The notes beneath the pieces are model-generated. The model searched no databases, had not been told where the DNA came from, and worked only from the letters and a program-made list of their open reading frames with translations. From the NCBI RefSeq assembly GCF_037154085.1, contig NZ_JBANRM010000002.1:558001-622000 (forward strand): a stretch of 64,000 nt of DNA, given 5' to 3'. A program made the translations under genes and the position numbers. Source of the stretch: Andeanibacterium fulvum. GTDB lineage: Bacteria > Pseudomonadota > Alphaproteobacteria > Sphingomonadales > Sphingomonadaceae. Numbering within the stretch: the first letter of the stretch is position 1; the number at the start of each line of letters is the position of its first letter. Shown piece after piece: positions 16,002-26,349 of the stretch.

Positions 16002-17129
16002 TCAGCCGTGGGCGGCGTGGATAATATCCGTATCCCATTCCAGCGCGCCGAGGTCGGCACGGGCAAAGTGGCGGATCGTGCCCTGCTCGCCGGCCTCGAT
16101 CTTGCGCACGAAATCGGGGTCGCCGATCAGGGCGCGGCCCACTGCCACCAGGTCGAACTCGCCCGCCGCGATGCGGGTTTCCAGATCTTCGATCGCCTCC
16201 ACCACGCGCGGGCGGGCATCCTTGCCTTCGATGAAAGTGGTCATCACGTCCGTATCCAGCCCGACGCTGCCCACGGTGATGACGGGCAAGCCGCCGGTCG
16301 CCTTGGTCCAGCCGGCCAGATTGCGCGCATCGCCCGGCCATTCCGGTTCCCAGAACCGGCGGGTGGAGGCGTGCAGCACGTCCACGCCGGCGGCCTTCAA
16401 CATGCCGGTGAAGATTTCCAGTTCCTCCGGCGTGGCGGCGATCCGGGCGGAATAGTCCACTTCCTTCCATTGCGAGAAGCGCAGAGAGATGATGAAGTCC
16501 GGCCCGCAGGCGGCGCGGATCGCGGCGACGATCTCGGCCGGAAGGCGCGTGCGGTGGCGGATGTCCGGCCCGCCATAGCCATCTTCGCGCAGATTGATCC
16601 CGGCCCACAGGAACTGGTCGAGCAGATAGCCATGCGCGGCGTGAACCTCCACGCCCGCCGCGCCCGCATCCTGCGCCACCAGCGCGGAGCGGGCATAGGC
16701 TTCCACCAGTTCCCCAAGCTCCACCGCCGTCGCCGCGCGGCCATTGGGGCGGCCGGGCTGGACCAGGCCGGAGGGGCCGATGGAGAGGCCGTCATCCTTC
16801 CGCACCGCGCCTTCGTGCCAAAGCTGGATCAGCATGTGCCCTCCGGCCTTGCCCACTTCCTCCACGCAATGCGCCCAGGCATCGCGGGTGGCGGCGGTGA
16901 TGTGGGCGGATGACGGCTGTCGGGTCGCCGTGGGATGGTCCACTGCCGCGCTTTCGCCCACGATCAGCTTCACGCCCCCTTCCGCGCGGCGGCGGTAATA
17001 GGCCGCCAGCGCGGCGCTGGGCCTGCCATCCTCGCACATGCCGCGCTGCATGGCGGGCATGACGAAGCGGTTGGGCAGTTCCAGCCCCTTGAGGCGATAT
17101 GGCGTGAACAGCGGCGAAAGGTCGGCCAT
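16002..17129 (-). CDS. NADH:flavin oxidoreductase, old yellow enzyme family
   Basis: A 375-residue FMN-dependent TIM-barrel enzyme. Family signatures are PYRLKGLELPNRFVMPAM near the N-terminus, QLWHEGAV, the AHGYLLDQFLWAGINLRED motif with the following GYGG, and the FMN phosphate-binding ALIGDPDFV near the C-terminus. It probably reduces activated C=C bonds of enones or 2,4-dienoyl substrates. The ATG at 17127-17129 is preceded by GGGAG; a TTG six codons upstream is the alternative. It is divergent from the NTF2-like gene. Confidence 0.9.
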   Translation of the reverse strand: MADLSPLFTPYRLKGLELPNRFVMPAMQRGMCEDGRPSAALAAYYRRRAEGGVKLIVGESAAVDHPTATRQPSSAHITAATRDAWAHCVEEVGKAGGHMLIQLWHEGAVRKDDGLSIGPSGLVQPGRPNGRAATAVELGELVEAYARSALVAQDAGAAGVEVHAAHGYLLDQFLWAGINLREDGYGGPDIRHRTRLPAEIVAAIRAACGPDFIISLRFSQWKEVDYSARIAATPEELEIFTGMLKAAGVDVLHASTRRFWEPEWPGDARNLAGWTKATGGLPVITVGSVGLDTDVMTTFIEGKDARPRVVEAIEDLETRIAAGEFDLVAVGRALIGDPDFVRKIEAGEQGTIRHFARADLGALEWDTDIIHAAHG

Positions 17130-17258
17130 GCGGCGGATGTCTCCCAATATGTTTTCGCGATCCTAGCGTGAAAGCGGCGCTTGGCTAGCGGGGCGGGCTA
17201 GCGGGGCTTCCCATCGCGGCGGGGCAAGGCGATAGTGCGCTGAAGGGGAGAGAGAACA

Positions 17259-18074
17259 ATGCTCGATTACGCGGCCTATGTGGCGCTGTTCAACACCGGC
17301 AATGACGAGGAAGTGATCCAGCGCTTCTATGCCGAGGATTGCGTGATGCTGAGCGCCAGCGGCGCGCGTCACGGCAAGCAGGGACTGCGCGAATTCCTTG
17401 CCTGGGCGCATGATGGCGTGCGCGAGGTTATCCGGCCGCAGGCAGTGATTTCCGATGACCGGCTGCTGTTTGCCGAAGTGGACATGGATTTCCACGCCAC
17501 GAAGGAACGGCCCGATTTCCCCTTCGGCCACATGTTCCCCGGCGATCTCGTCACGGTGAAGTTCTTCGCCAGCTATCGCCTCGGCGATCACGGCAAGATA
17601 CTCGAACTCAAGACGATGGTCTGGCCGCCCGAGCAGGGCGTTTCCAAATTGCCGCGCCTTGGCTCCCACCCCAGCCAGCTGGCCGCCTTCCGGGCCTATG
17701 GCGCGGCCTTCTCCGCCGCCGATTTCACTCGCTGGCCGAAATTCTACACCGATGACGTTGTGTTCTCCCTCCACTCCTTCGGCACGTTCGAGGGCAAGCA
17801 GGCCATCGTCGACTTCTATCGCCCGGTCTTTGCCGATATTCGCGAGGAAGTGATCTTCGAGAGCATCGAGGCGAGCGACCGCCATATCCGCGCCGTCGCC
17901 ACCAGCCGCTTCACGGCCTTGCGCGATGCGCCCGATTGCGTGCTGGGCCCGGTGAAGCAGGGCGATGTGATCGTTGCCCCGGTGATTGCGGACTACACCC
18001 TGCGCGACGGGCTGATCTGCCGGATCGAAGTGACCCGCAATGGCGAACGCCACTTCATTCCCGCGACGGGGTAG
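17259..18074 (+). CDS. NTF2/SnoaL-like protein with two domains
   Basis: A 271-residue cytoplasmic protein made of two SnoaL-like cone-shaped domains. The first spans about residues 5-125 and the second 140-265, each with the helix-rich start (YVALFNTGNDEEVIQRFYAED; AAFSAADFTRWPKFYTDDV) and C-terminal strands. Family members include isomerases, hydrolases and non-catalytic binders, so the function cannot be named. GGGGAGAGAG precedes the ATG. Confidence 0.8.
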   Translation: MLDYAAYVALFNTGNDEEVIQRFYAEDCVMLSASGARHGKQGLREFLAWAHDGVREVIRPQAVISDDRLLFAEVDMDFHATKERPDFPFGHMFPGDLVTVKFFASYRLGDHGKILELKTMVWPPEQGVSKLPRLGSHPSQLAAFRAYGAAFSAADFTRWPKFYTDDVVFSLHSFGTFEGKQAIVDFYRPVFADIREEVIFESIEASDRHIRAVATSRFTALRDAPDCVLGPVKQGDVIVAPVIADYTLRDGLICRIEVTRNGERHFIPATG

Positions 18075-18102
18075 TCACTTACGCTGAATTGCGCGCGTTA
18101 GC

Positions 18103-18130
18103 TTGCCATTCACGCCACCCGTCCTACATT
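18103..18130 (+). promoter_or_regulatory. Candidate promoter for ftsH
   Basis: TTGCCA (18103-18108) and TACATT (18125-18130) are separated by 16 bp, 28 bp upstream of the ftsH start. The match to sigma-70-type consensus is moderate. Confidence 0.35.
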
Positions 18131-18158
18131 ATCGGGAGTTGAAAGGCAGGACTAACCA

Positions 18159-20120
<1,962 letters not shown>

Positions 20121-20292
20121 TCCCACCGGCTTGCCCGTCGCCCCAGTGCGACGCCCTTTGGCGGTGGGGCAAGCCGGGCCTCAGACGCGGCGGATGGGGA
20201 AACCCCGTCCGCCGGCGATCCGTTTCTATAAGGGCGGCCATTGCGCGCGCCCTCACGACCATCCCGAACAACAGACCCAAAGGGAGATTGCG

Positions 20293-20553
20293 ATGAAGAA
20301 GCTGATTCTGGCTGCCCCGATCCTCGGCCTTGCCCTCGCTGCCTGCTCGCAGGAAACCGAAGACAATGCCGATGCGGCAGTGGAACAGGCGGGCGACACC
20401 GCCGAAGCCATGGGCGATACGGTCAGCTCGGCCGCCGACGATGCCTCGCAGGGCGTGGAAGAAGCCATCGGCGCGGCGGAAGATGCGGCGAACGATGCGT
20501 CCGCTGACGTGAAGGACGCCATGGCCGACAGCACTACCGCTCCGGCGGAGTGA
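20293..20553 (+). CDS. Small acidic lipoprotein
   Basis: An 86-residue predicted lipoprotein. The signal peptide MKKLILAAPILGLALAACSQ ends in a lipobox (LAAC). The mature part is almost all Ala, Asp, Glu, Gly and Thr in helical repeats (VEQAGDTAEAMGDTVSSAAD; VEEAIGAAEDAANDASADVKD) and resembles entericidin-like or apolipoprotein-like helical proteins. AGGGAG precedes the ATG. Function unknown. Confidence 0.8.
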   Translation: MKKLILAAPILGLALAACSQETEDNADAAVEQAGDTAEAMGDTVSSAADDASQGVEEAIGAAEDAANDASADVKDAMADSTTAPAE

Positions 20554-20581
20554 CGCCGGCCGGGCGCAGAACTCAATTCAT

Positions 20582-20665
20582 CGTCATTGCGAGGGACCGC
20601 AGGTCCCGTGGCAATCCACGGCGCAGCGCGTTGGGTTCTGGATTGCTGCGTCCCTCGCAATGACG
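20582..20665. repeat. Dispersed inverted repeat, CGTCATTGCGAG type
   Basis: The outer arms CGTCATTGCGAGGGAC and GTCCCTCGCAATGACG are perfect inverted copies; an inner GCAATCCA/TGGATTGC-like pair extends the stem. One of five copies of this family in the window (22097, 24033, 28059, 62325). Confidence 0.9.
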
Positions 20666-20730
20666 AGCCGCTTCAGGCGAAGCAGAGCCTTTCCTGGGCC
20701 GCGTGGACACATTCCAGTGCAAGCTTCCAT

Positions 20731-20794
20731 GACCGCTTTTCAGAATTTCAACCCAGAAGCTGCCAGTCCGGACACGACAGCATTGCGGACGTTC
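20731..20794. repeat. Left-type flanking repeat of a low-GC gene
   Basis: This 64-bp stretch aligns with 58063-58128 over its full length: a CCGCTTT start, a GAAGC/GAAAGC middle, and a nearly shared end CCGGACACGACAGCATTGC then GGACGTTC. It lies 37 bp upstream of the low-GC gene at 20832. Related cores occur at 57488-57549 and 57711-57748. Confidence 0.7.
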
Positions 20795-20831
20795 AATGCT
20801 CGGGTTATCTCCATGCGGGAAAGTAGGCGCC

Positions 20832-21182
20832 ATGACCGTTCACGAAGTCGTCCATTTACTGTGCACCAGTGCCATTGCATTGCTTGCGCTTTTTGCCAGA
20901 GATCGCCTTCGGATAAATGAGCCGAAAGTGAGGATAGCATTCGGTTCTGCGGGCATCTTCTTGGCAACATTCATATTCTTTGTTGTGAATCAACTATTCC
21001 CGCATCCCTGGGAAAGCGGCTTTTCAAGCCTGACTGACGGTTTCACATTGGTCGCCAGTTACGCGATTGGTGGTCTGCTGGTGTTGTCGCTCATCGAGAT
21101 TGCGGGCGGCATACTGCAGGCGGTCCAGCGCCGTCGATACAATCGTCGAAAAGTCCGCTTCCCACAACCTTCCGGGCATTAA
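20832..21182 (+). CDS. Small membrane protein in a repeat-bounded low-GC unit
   Basis: A 116-residue protein with three predicted membrane segments (about residues 7-22, 36-56 and 70-95) and a basic C-terminus. No family recognised. Its GC content and codon use (many AT-ending codons) differ sharply from neighbours. The ATG at 20832 is preceded by AAAGTAGG. The last ten codons lie inside the right-type repeat (21153-21240), so the C-terminus may have been acquired from the repeat. It sits alone between core genes, suggesting transfer. Confidence 0.6.
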   Translation: MTVHEVVHLLCTSAIALLALFARDRLRINEPKVRIAFGSAGIFLATFIFFVVNQLFPHPWESGFSSLTDGFTLVASYAIGGLLVLSLIEIAGGILQAVQRRRYNRRKVRFPQPSGH

Positions 21183-21240
21183 AGTCGCCGACCACACTGC
21201 CAGATAACAGACGCCCATTCAGGTCCGAATTTGTCCACGC
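21153..21240. repeat. Right-type flanking repeat of a low-GC gene
   Basis: This 88-bp stretch aligns with 59031-59118: shared GCTTCCCAC near the start, a common middle, and a nearly identical end (CAGACGC, CATTCA, then GTCCGAATTTGTCCAC). It overlaps the last codons of the 20832 gene and ends just before the convergent parA-like gene. Confidence 0.7.
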
Positions 21241-21243
21241 GAC

Positions 21244-21990
21244 CTAGGCTGCCCCGAGTTCCTCCAGCTTCGCCTCGATTGCCTGCCACAGGCCGCTAAA
21301 GGCTGCCGCGCTCGGCGAATTCGGGGCGAAGCTGCCGAGCGGCGCCTGCCGCTCGGCCACTTGCTCGATCGCGCTGCTCATCGGGATTACCGGCCAGTCC
21401 GGCATCCCGGCCCTGAGCTGCTTGTGCAGGCCCCGGCGGGCATCGAACATCGACAGTACCGGCAGGATCGGGGGATGGCGCTTGTGATTGGCCGCCAGTT
21501 CCTTGCGGATCGACTGCAGCGCCCTTTGCGCCAGAGGGGAGGGCGGCAGCGGCACGATCACCACGTCGGCCGCGCGGATCACCTGTGCGGAAACCTCGTT
21601 CAGCACGGGCGGGCAATCGAGGATGATCCGCTCATATTGCTCCGAAAGTTCCCCGGCCAGTTTCGCCAGCCGCTTCTTCTTGCCCAAGGCAGTCAGGCTG
21701 CCATGCAGATCGCGCAGGCTGTCATCGGCGGGCAGCAGGTCCAGCCCCCAATAGCCGCTGGGCAGGATCAGTTCTCCGGCCTCTTCCTTGCCCCGGAATA
21801 TCCCGGCCGCGCCGCCCTTCTTCTTCGCCTTGGGCTCCACGCCGAACAGGAAGGCCGCGCCGCTCGACGGGTCGAGGTCCCACAACAGGGTCCGCTTTTC
21901 GCCCTGCACGGCGGAACACCACGCGAGATTGGCTGCAATGGTGGTTTTGCCCACCCCCCCATTCACGCTGTAAACGGCAATCACGGCCAT
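21244..21990 (-). CDS. ParA-family ATPase, orphan
   Basis: A 248-residue deviant-Walker-A ATPase (VNGGVGKTTIAANLAW) with an LWDLDPSSG switch and IILDCPPVL Walker B region. The ATG at 21988-21990 follows GGGGGAG; an earlier start at 22005 is less likely. No ParB or partition site is adjacent, so it is not an obvious plasmid or chromosome partition pair. Orphan ParA/MinD relatives of this kind position other cell structures. Its role is unknown. Confidence 0.85.
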   Translation of the reverse strand: MAVIAVYSVNGGVGKTTIAANLAWCSAVQGEKRTLLWDLDPSSGAAFLFGVEPKAKKKGGAAGIFRGKEEAGELILPSGYWGLDLLPADDSLRDLHGSLTALGKKKRLAKLAGELSEQYERIILDCPPVLNEVSAQVIRAADVVIVPLPPSPLAQRALQSIRKELAANHKRHPPILPVLSMFDARRGLHKQLRAGMPDWPVIPMSSAIEQVAERQAPLGSFAPNSPSAAAFSGLWQAIEAKLEELGAA

Positions 21991-22096
21991 GCCAGTCTCC
22001 CCCATTCGCTGAGGGAGGAGTTTGTTACAGTTCGATGACGGTATTCAAGTCCGGGAGGGCCCCGGTCATTCCCCGGTCATGGCATCCGAAGTTGCT

Positions 22097-22186
22097 CGTC
22101 ATTGCGAGCGGCGAAGCAGCGCGGCAATCTAGGACCTAGCGCGCTTCGCCCTGGATTGCTTCGGGGGGTTGCCCCTCGCAATGACG
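22097..22186. repeat. Dispersed inverted repeat, CGTCATTGCGAG type
   Basis: Same family as 20582-20665: outer CGTCATTGCGAG and CTCGCAATGACG arms, inner GGCAATCTAGG/CCTGGATTGC arms. It lies between the ParA gene and rpoZ. Confidence 0.85.
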
Positions 22187-22250
22187 AACCTGATTCGAGT
22201 GATCCGTCCGGAGCGGAATCTCGTTGTGTTCGCACGTCACCCAATCGCCA

Positions 22251-22285
22251 AAGCAAAAGGGCCGCACCTTGCGGTGCAGCCCTTT
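22251..22285 (-). terminator. Intrinsic terminator after rpoZ
   Basis: On the minus strand a stem AAAGGGCTGCACC / GGTGCGGCCCTTT with a 4-nt loop is followed by TTGCTTT. It starts about 28 bp past the rpoZ stop. Confidence 0.8.
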
Positions 22286-22312
22286 GATCGTGGCAATCTT
22301 CGGCGGGGAAGA

Positions 22313-22657
22313 TCAGCCGTCGTAATCGGCGCCGATCGAAGTCGAGCGGGTCGGGGCGGCGGCAGTGATGCGCAGCGCCTCGGCCGACTGGCTCAGCGAG
22401 CCGATTTCATCCGCTTCATCCTCATCGTCAGGCAGGACGCGCTGCAGCGACTGAGTGAGCGATTCCTTGAGGTCGCGCGGGCGCACGGTCTCGTCGGCGA
22501 TCTCGCGCAGGGCGACCACCGGGTTCTTGTCACGGTCGCGATCGACGGTCAGCTCCGCACCGCCGGAAATCTCGCGCGCACGCTGTGCGGCAAGCAGGAC
22601 GAGATCGAAACGGTTGGGGACCTTGTCGACGCAATCTTCGACGGTAACGCGCGCCAT
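22313..22657 (-). CDS. rpoZ: RNA polymerase omega subunit
   Basis: A 114-residue omega subunit that helps assemble RNA polymerase. The N-terminus MARVTVEDCVDKVPNRFDLV and the AAQRAREISGGAELTV segment are diagnostic. The ATG at 22655-22657 is used rather than the GTG two codons upstream. It is monocistronic with its own terminator. Confidence 0.96.
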   Translation of the reverse strand: MARVTVEDCVDKVPNRFDLVLLAAQRAREISGGAELTVDRDRDKNPVVALREIADETVRPRDLKESLTQSLQRVLPDDEDEADEIGSLSQSAEALRITAAAPTRSTSIGADYDG

Positions 22658-22837
22658 GGGCACTCCAGTGAAATGAATCTGCCGGGAAAGCTGGCCAATT
22701 AGGTTTCGGGGGGGCGAAAGTCAAGGAAATGCCGCAGCACCGCCCCATGTGGGCCGGTATGCGGCGCCTATGCGGCAGGCGCGCGGCAGGATAGCGGGGT
22801 TGCCCGCGCGGGGCCGCTATGCTCTTTGCTTGCAGCC

Positions 22838-24022
22838 ATGGAGAGCGCGCGTCCCGAACCGGAAGGCCCGGCCCCCTTTCGCGACCTCGATCCCTTTGCG
22901 ATTCGCGCCCAGGGCCAGAAGCTGACTTTCTTCCCCAAGGGGGGCGACCGGCTGGCAGCGCTGCTGGACCTGATCGAGACGGCGCAGCACAGCCTGCAAT
23001 TCTATTTCTACATCTTCGCCACTGACGAATGCGCCGCCACGGTGCGCGATGCGCTGGCGCAGGCCGCGCGGCGGGGCGTGGCGGTGACGCTGATCGTCGA
23101 CGATTTCGGATCGACCGCCGATGCGAAGTTCCTGCAGCCCCTCACCGATGCGGGCGGCATTGTGCAGCGCTTCAGCTCGCGCTGGGGCGTGCGCTATCTC
23201 ATCCGCAATCACCAGAAGATGGCGATCCGCGATGGCGAGGCCGCGATGATCGGGGGCTTCAATATCGAACAGGCCTATTTCGACCCGCCGGAGAAGAACG
23301 GCTGGAACGATCTGGGCGTGCTGGTGGAAGGCGATGCGGTGAAGCGCCTGTGCGACTGGTTCGGCATTCTCGCGCGCTGGACCGACGACCGGCAGGTGCA
23401 TCTGCTGGAAGCGCGGCGGGAAGTGCGGCGCTGGAATTCGGGCACTACCACGGTGCGCTGGCTGCTGGGCGGTCCGTCGCAGGCACTTGGCCCATGGGCG
23501 CGTTGCATCATCACCGATATCGCCATTGCCAGCCGGCTGGACATCATGGTCGCCTATTTCTCCCCCCGCCGCGGGCTGGTGCGGCGGATCGGCCATGTGG
23601 CGCAGCGGGGCGAGGCGCGGCTGCTGCTGGCCGCCAAGTCTGATAATGCCGCTACGGTGGGTGCGGCGCGCGCCAATTACGGCCGCCTGCTGCGCCGGGG
23701 CGTGGAAATCCATGAGTTCGAGCCGTGCAAGCTCCACGCGAAGCTCTTCGTGGTGGACGATGTGACCTATATCGGCTCGGCCAATTTCGACATGCGCAGC
23801 CTCTATCTCAATCTGGAGATCATGCTGCGGATCGAGGACAAGGCGCTGGCGGAGCGGATGCGGACCTTCATCGCCCAGCATCTGCCGCACTCGACCGAGG
23901 TCACGCCCGAATTGCATCGCCAGCGCCGCACCGTGTGGAACCGCATCCGCTGGAGCCTCAGCTGGTTCCTGGTGACGGTGGTGGATTACACCGTCACGCG
24001 GCGGCTGAATTTGGGGCTGTAG
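22838..24022 (+). CDS. Cardiolipin synthase-like phospholipase D protein
   Basis: A 394-residue enzyme with two HKD motifs, HQKMAIRD (first half) and HAKLFVVD (second half), each followed by a GG/GSxNF(D/N) segment (IGGFNIEQ, IGSANFDMRS). It probably transfers phosphatidyl groups to make cardiolipin at the inner membrane. Unlike E. coli Cls it has no N-terminal membrane anchor, matching the ClsB/ClsC-like soluble form; a hydrophobic stretch (WSLSWFLVTVVDY) near the C-terminus may bind membrane. The ATG at 22838 is chosen over a TTG four codons upstream. Confidence 0.88.
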   Translation: MESARPEPEGPAPFRDLDPFAIRAQGQKLTFFPKGGDRLAALLDLIETAQHSLQFYFYIFATDECAATVRDALAQAARRGVAVTLIVDDFGSTADAKFLQPLTDAGGIVQRFSSRWGVRYLIRNHQKMAIRDGEAAMIGGFNIEQAYFDPPEKNGWNDLGVLVEGDAVKRLCDWFGILARWTDDRQVHLLEARREVRRWNSGTTTVRWLLGGPSQALGPWARCIITDIAIASRLDIMVAYFSPRRGLVRRIGHVAQRGEARLLLAAKSDNAATVGAARANYGRLLRRGVEIHEFEPCKLHAKLFVVDDVTYIGSANFDMRSLYLNLEIMLRIEDKALAERMRTFIAQHLPHSTEVTPELHRQRRTVWNRIRWSLSWFLVTVVDYTVTRRLNLGL

Positions 24023-24032
24023 GCTCTCCTAT

Positions 24033-24123
24033 CGTCATTGCGAGCGGCAAAGCCGCGCGGCAATCCATAGCCCAGCGCGCAAACGCCATGGATTGCTTCG
24101 TCCCTGCGGTCCTCGCAATGACG
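24033..24123. repeat. Dispersed inverted repeat, CGTCATTGCGAG type
   Basis: Outer CGTCATTGCGAG/CTCGCAATGACG arms with inner GGCAATCCAT/ATGGATTGC arms, between the convergent PLD and dnaB genes. Confidence 0.9.
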
Positions 24124-24142
24124 ATCTCTGTCCTTGAGTGCC

Positions 24143-25666
24143 CTACTCGTAATCGTCGTAGCCGCGGCTGCTTTCGGCAAGGTCGGAGAACTTGGTGATC
24201 TCGCTCTGGAACTGCAGCGGGATATTGCCGGTGGAACCGTGGCGCTGCTTGGCCACGATCAGGGTGGCGCGGTTCACCAGTTCGCCGTGGCGCTGTTCCC
24301 ACTCGCTGTATTTCGCCTCGGCCTCGGCATTGGCGAAGCCGTTCAGGCCCGGCCCGTCGGGCTTCAGGGCGTTGTGGTAATATTCGGCGCGGTAGATGAA
24401 CCACACCATATCGGCGTCCTGTTCGATCGAGCCGGATTCGCGAAGGTCGGACAGCTGGGGCCGCTTGTCCTCGCGCTGTTCCACTGCACGGCTCAGCTGG
24501 GACAGCGCGATCACCGGCACGCTCAGTTCCTTGGCCAATGTCTTCAGGCCGCGGCTGATTTCCGAGATTTCGTTCACGCGGTTGTCGTTCCCCCGGCCGG
24601 TGCCCTGCAGCAGCTGGAGATAGTCGACCACGATCAGCCCGATATCGTGCCGCCGCTTCAGCCGCCGTGCGCGGGCGCGCAGGGCGGCGATGGAAAGGGC
24701 GGGCGTATCGTCGATATAGAGCGGCAGTTCGGCCAGGCGCTGCGCCGCGAAGGACAGTTTCTGGAACTGGTCGCGGCTGATGCGGCCCATGCGCAGCGCC
24801 TCGCTGGAAACCTCGGCCTGTTCGGCAAGGATACGCGTGGCCAGCTGGTCCGCGCTCATTTCCAGGCTGAAGAACACCACGCCCGCGCCCACGGAACGTT
24901 CGATGCCCATCTCGCGGTCGTTCAGCAGGCGCTCGGCGCAATTGAAGGCGATATTGGTGGCGAGCGAGGTCTTGCCCATGCCCGGACGGCCGGCCAGGAT
25001 GATGAGGTCGGAATCGTGCAGGCCGCCGATCTTCTCGTTCACGCTGGTCAGGCCGGTGGTCTTGCCCGAGATGTGGCCGCCCGAATTGATCGCCGCCTCG
25101 ATCTGGCTCAGCGCCGTATGGGTGGCGCTGCGGAAGCTGGAGGCTTCATTGGCGGTCGCGGCGCCTTCGGCCACCTTGTAGAGCGCGGCTTCGGCATATT
25201 CGATCTGCTTGAGCGGCTCGACGCTTTCTGACGTATCCAGCGCCTCTTCCACCAGATTGCGGCCGACATTCACCAGCTCTCGCAGCAGAGCGAGGTCGTA
25301 GATCTGCGAGGCAAGCTCGCGCGGGGCGAGCAACCCCTGCCCGTCCGCCGTCAGCCGCGCGAGATATGCGATGCCGCCCAGTTCCTTCAGCGCTTCGTCC
25401 GCTTCGAAATAGGGGCGCAGGGTCACGGGAGTGACCACCGCATTGCGATCCAGCAGGGTCAGCACCCGTTCGTAGATGCGCTGATGCACCGGCTCGAAGA
25501 AATGGTCTGGCCGCAGGGGCGTGGAAAGTTCCTCGATCACGCGGTTGTCGATCAGCACCGCACCGATGAAGGCCGCTTCCGCCTCGATATTGGCGGGCAG
25601 GCTGCGGGCCTGCGGTTCGGCGGGCGCAGCGGCAGGGGAACGGATCAGAAGGGCTTCGTCGGACAT
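24143..25666 (-). CDS. dnaB: Replicative DNA helicase DnaB
   Basis: A 507-residue hexameric helicase that opens DNA at the replication fork. It has an N-terminal DnaB-N domain (LPANIEAEAAFIGAVLIDN) and a RecA-like domain with Walker A GRPGMGKT, Walker B LIVVDYLQLL, and the ALSQLSRAVEQREDKRP loop. The frame is open upstream, but MSDEALL at 25664-25666 is the natural start. No intein is present in the Walker A or ALSQLSR sites where DnaB inteins usually sit. Confidence 0.97.
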   Translation of the reverse strand: MSDEALLIRSPAAAPAEPQARSLPANIEAEAAFIGAVLIDNRVIEELSTPLRPDHFFEPVHQRIYERVLTLLDRNAVVTPVTLRPYFEADEALKELGGIAYLARLTADGQGLLAPRELASQIYDLALLRELVNVGRNLVEEALDTSESVEPLKQIEYAEAALYKVAEGAATANEASSFRSATHTALSQIEAAINSGGHISGKTTGLTSVNEKIGGLHDSDLIILAGRPGMGKTSLATNIAFNCAERLLNDREMGIERSVGAGVVFFSLEMSADQLATRILAEQAEVSSEALRMGRISRDQFQKLSFAAQRLAELPLYIDDTPALSIAALRARARRLKRRHDIGLIVVDYLQLLQGTGRGNDNRVNEISEISRGLKTLAKELSVPVIALSQLSRAVEQREDKRPQLSDLRESGSIEQDADMVWFIYRAEYYHNALKPDGPGLNGFANAEAEAKYSEWEQRHGELVNRATLIVAKQRHGSTGNIPLQFQSEITKFSDLAESSRGYDDYE

Positions 25667-25827
25667 CGGCCCCTCATGCACATGGCGGGCGGCAGGGCGC
25701 AAGCGGGCAGGCGGGAAGGGGCCTTGTGGATATCGGGGATGGATCGATTTCCCGGCCCGCCTTCCGGATTGGTCCCGCTGCAAATTCCTTGCCGCCTACC
25801 GTGGCGGGTGCGAAAGGATCGGCAGCC

Positions 25828-26310
25828 ATGGACGACCACCGCATCAGCCATATCGAGCTAGACGAGGCGACGATCCTGTGGCGCAATGCGGATATCGAGC
25901 AGGAACGCCGCGTGGCGATCTTCGACCTGATCGAGGAGAACCGCTTCAAGCCGGTGCGCGCCGCCGCTTCCGGCCTGTCCGGCCCCTGGCGCCTGCGGCT
26001 GGCGGTGCAGGACGGACGGCTGGCGATGGATATTTCCGACGAGGCCGGCAATCCGGTGGAAACGCTGCTGCTGGGCCTAGCCCGCTTCCGCCGCCCGATC
26101 CGCGAATATTTCGCCATCTGCGATTCCTATTATCAGGCGATCCGCAAGGCTTCCGCGCAGGAGATCGAGACGATCGACATGGCCCGGCGCGGAATCCACG
26201 ATCAGGCCGCGCGGCTGCTGCTGGAAAGGCTGGACGGCAAGGTGGAAACGGACTTCGCCACGGCCCGGCGGCTCTTTACCCTGATCTGCGTGCTGCATAT
26301 CAAGGGCTAG
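25828..26310 (+). CDS. UPF0262 family protein
   Basis: A 160-residue cytoplasmic protein of the alphaproteobacteria-specific UPF0262 family, recognisable by RISHIELDEATILWRNADIEQ at the start, VAIFDLIEENRF, and the C-terminal ARRLFTLICVLHIKG. The function is unknown. The ATG is preceded by AAGGATCGG; upstream in-frame codons overlap the dnaB promoter region and lack family support. Confidence 0.88.
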   Translation: MDDHRISHIELDEATILWRNADIEQERRVAIFDLIEENRFKPVRAAASGLSGPWRLRLAVQDGRLAMDISDEAGNPVETLLLGLARFRRPIREYFAICDSYYQAIRKASAQEIETIDMARRGIHDQAARLLLERLDGKVETDFATARRLFTLICVLHIKG

Positions 26311-26349
26311 CAGGGGCTGGAGGGCTCCCAGGCGAAAGGCGATTCCCCG

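Noticed and set aside
14949..16913. A 654-codon rightward frame opposite two leftward genes
   Set aside because: It is the antisense shadow of the NDUFA9-like and old-yellow-enzyme genes in GC-rich DNA; composition is His/Gly/Arg-rich with no domain.
21244..21990. Plasmid partition locus
   Set aside because: ParA-like ATPase without ParB, parS or replication genes, surrounded by core genes.
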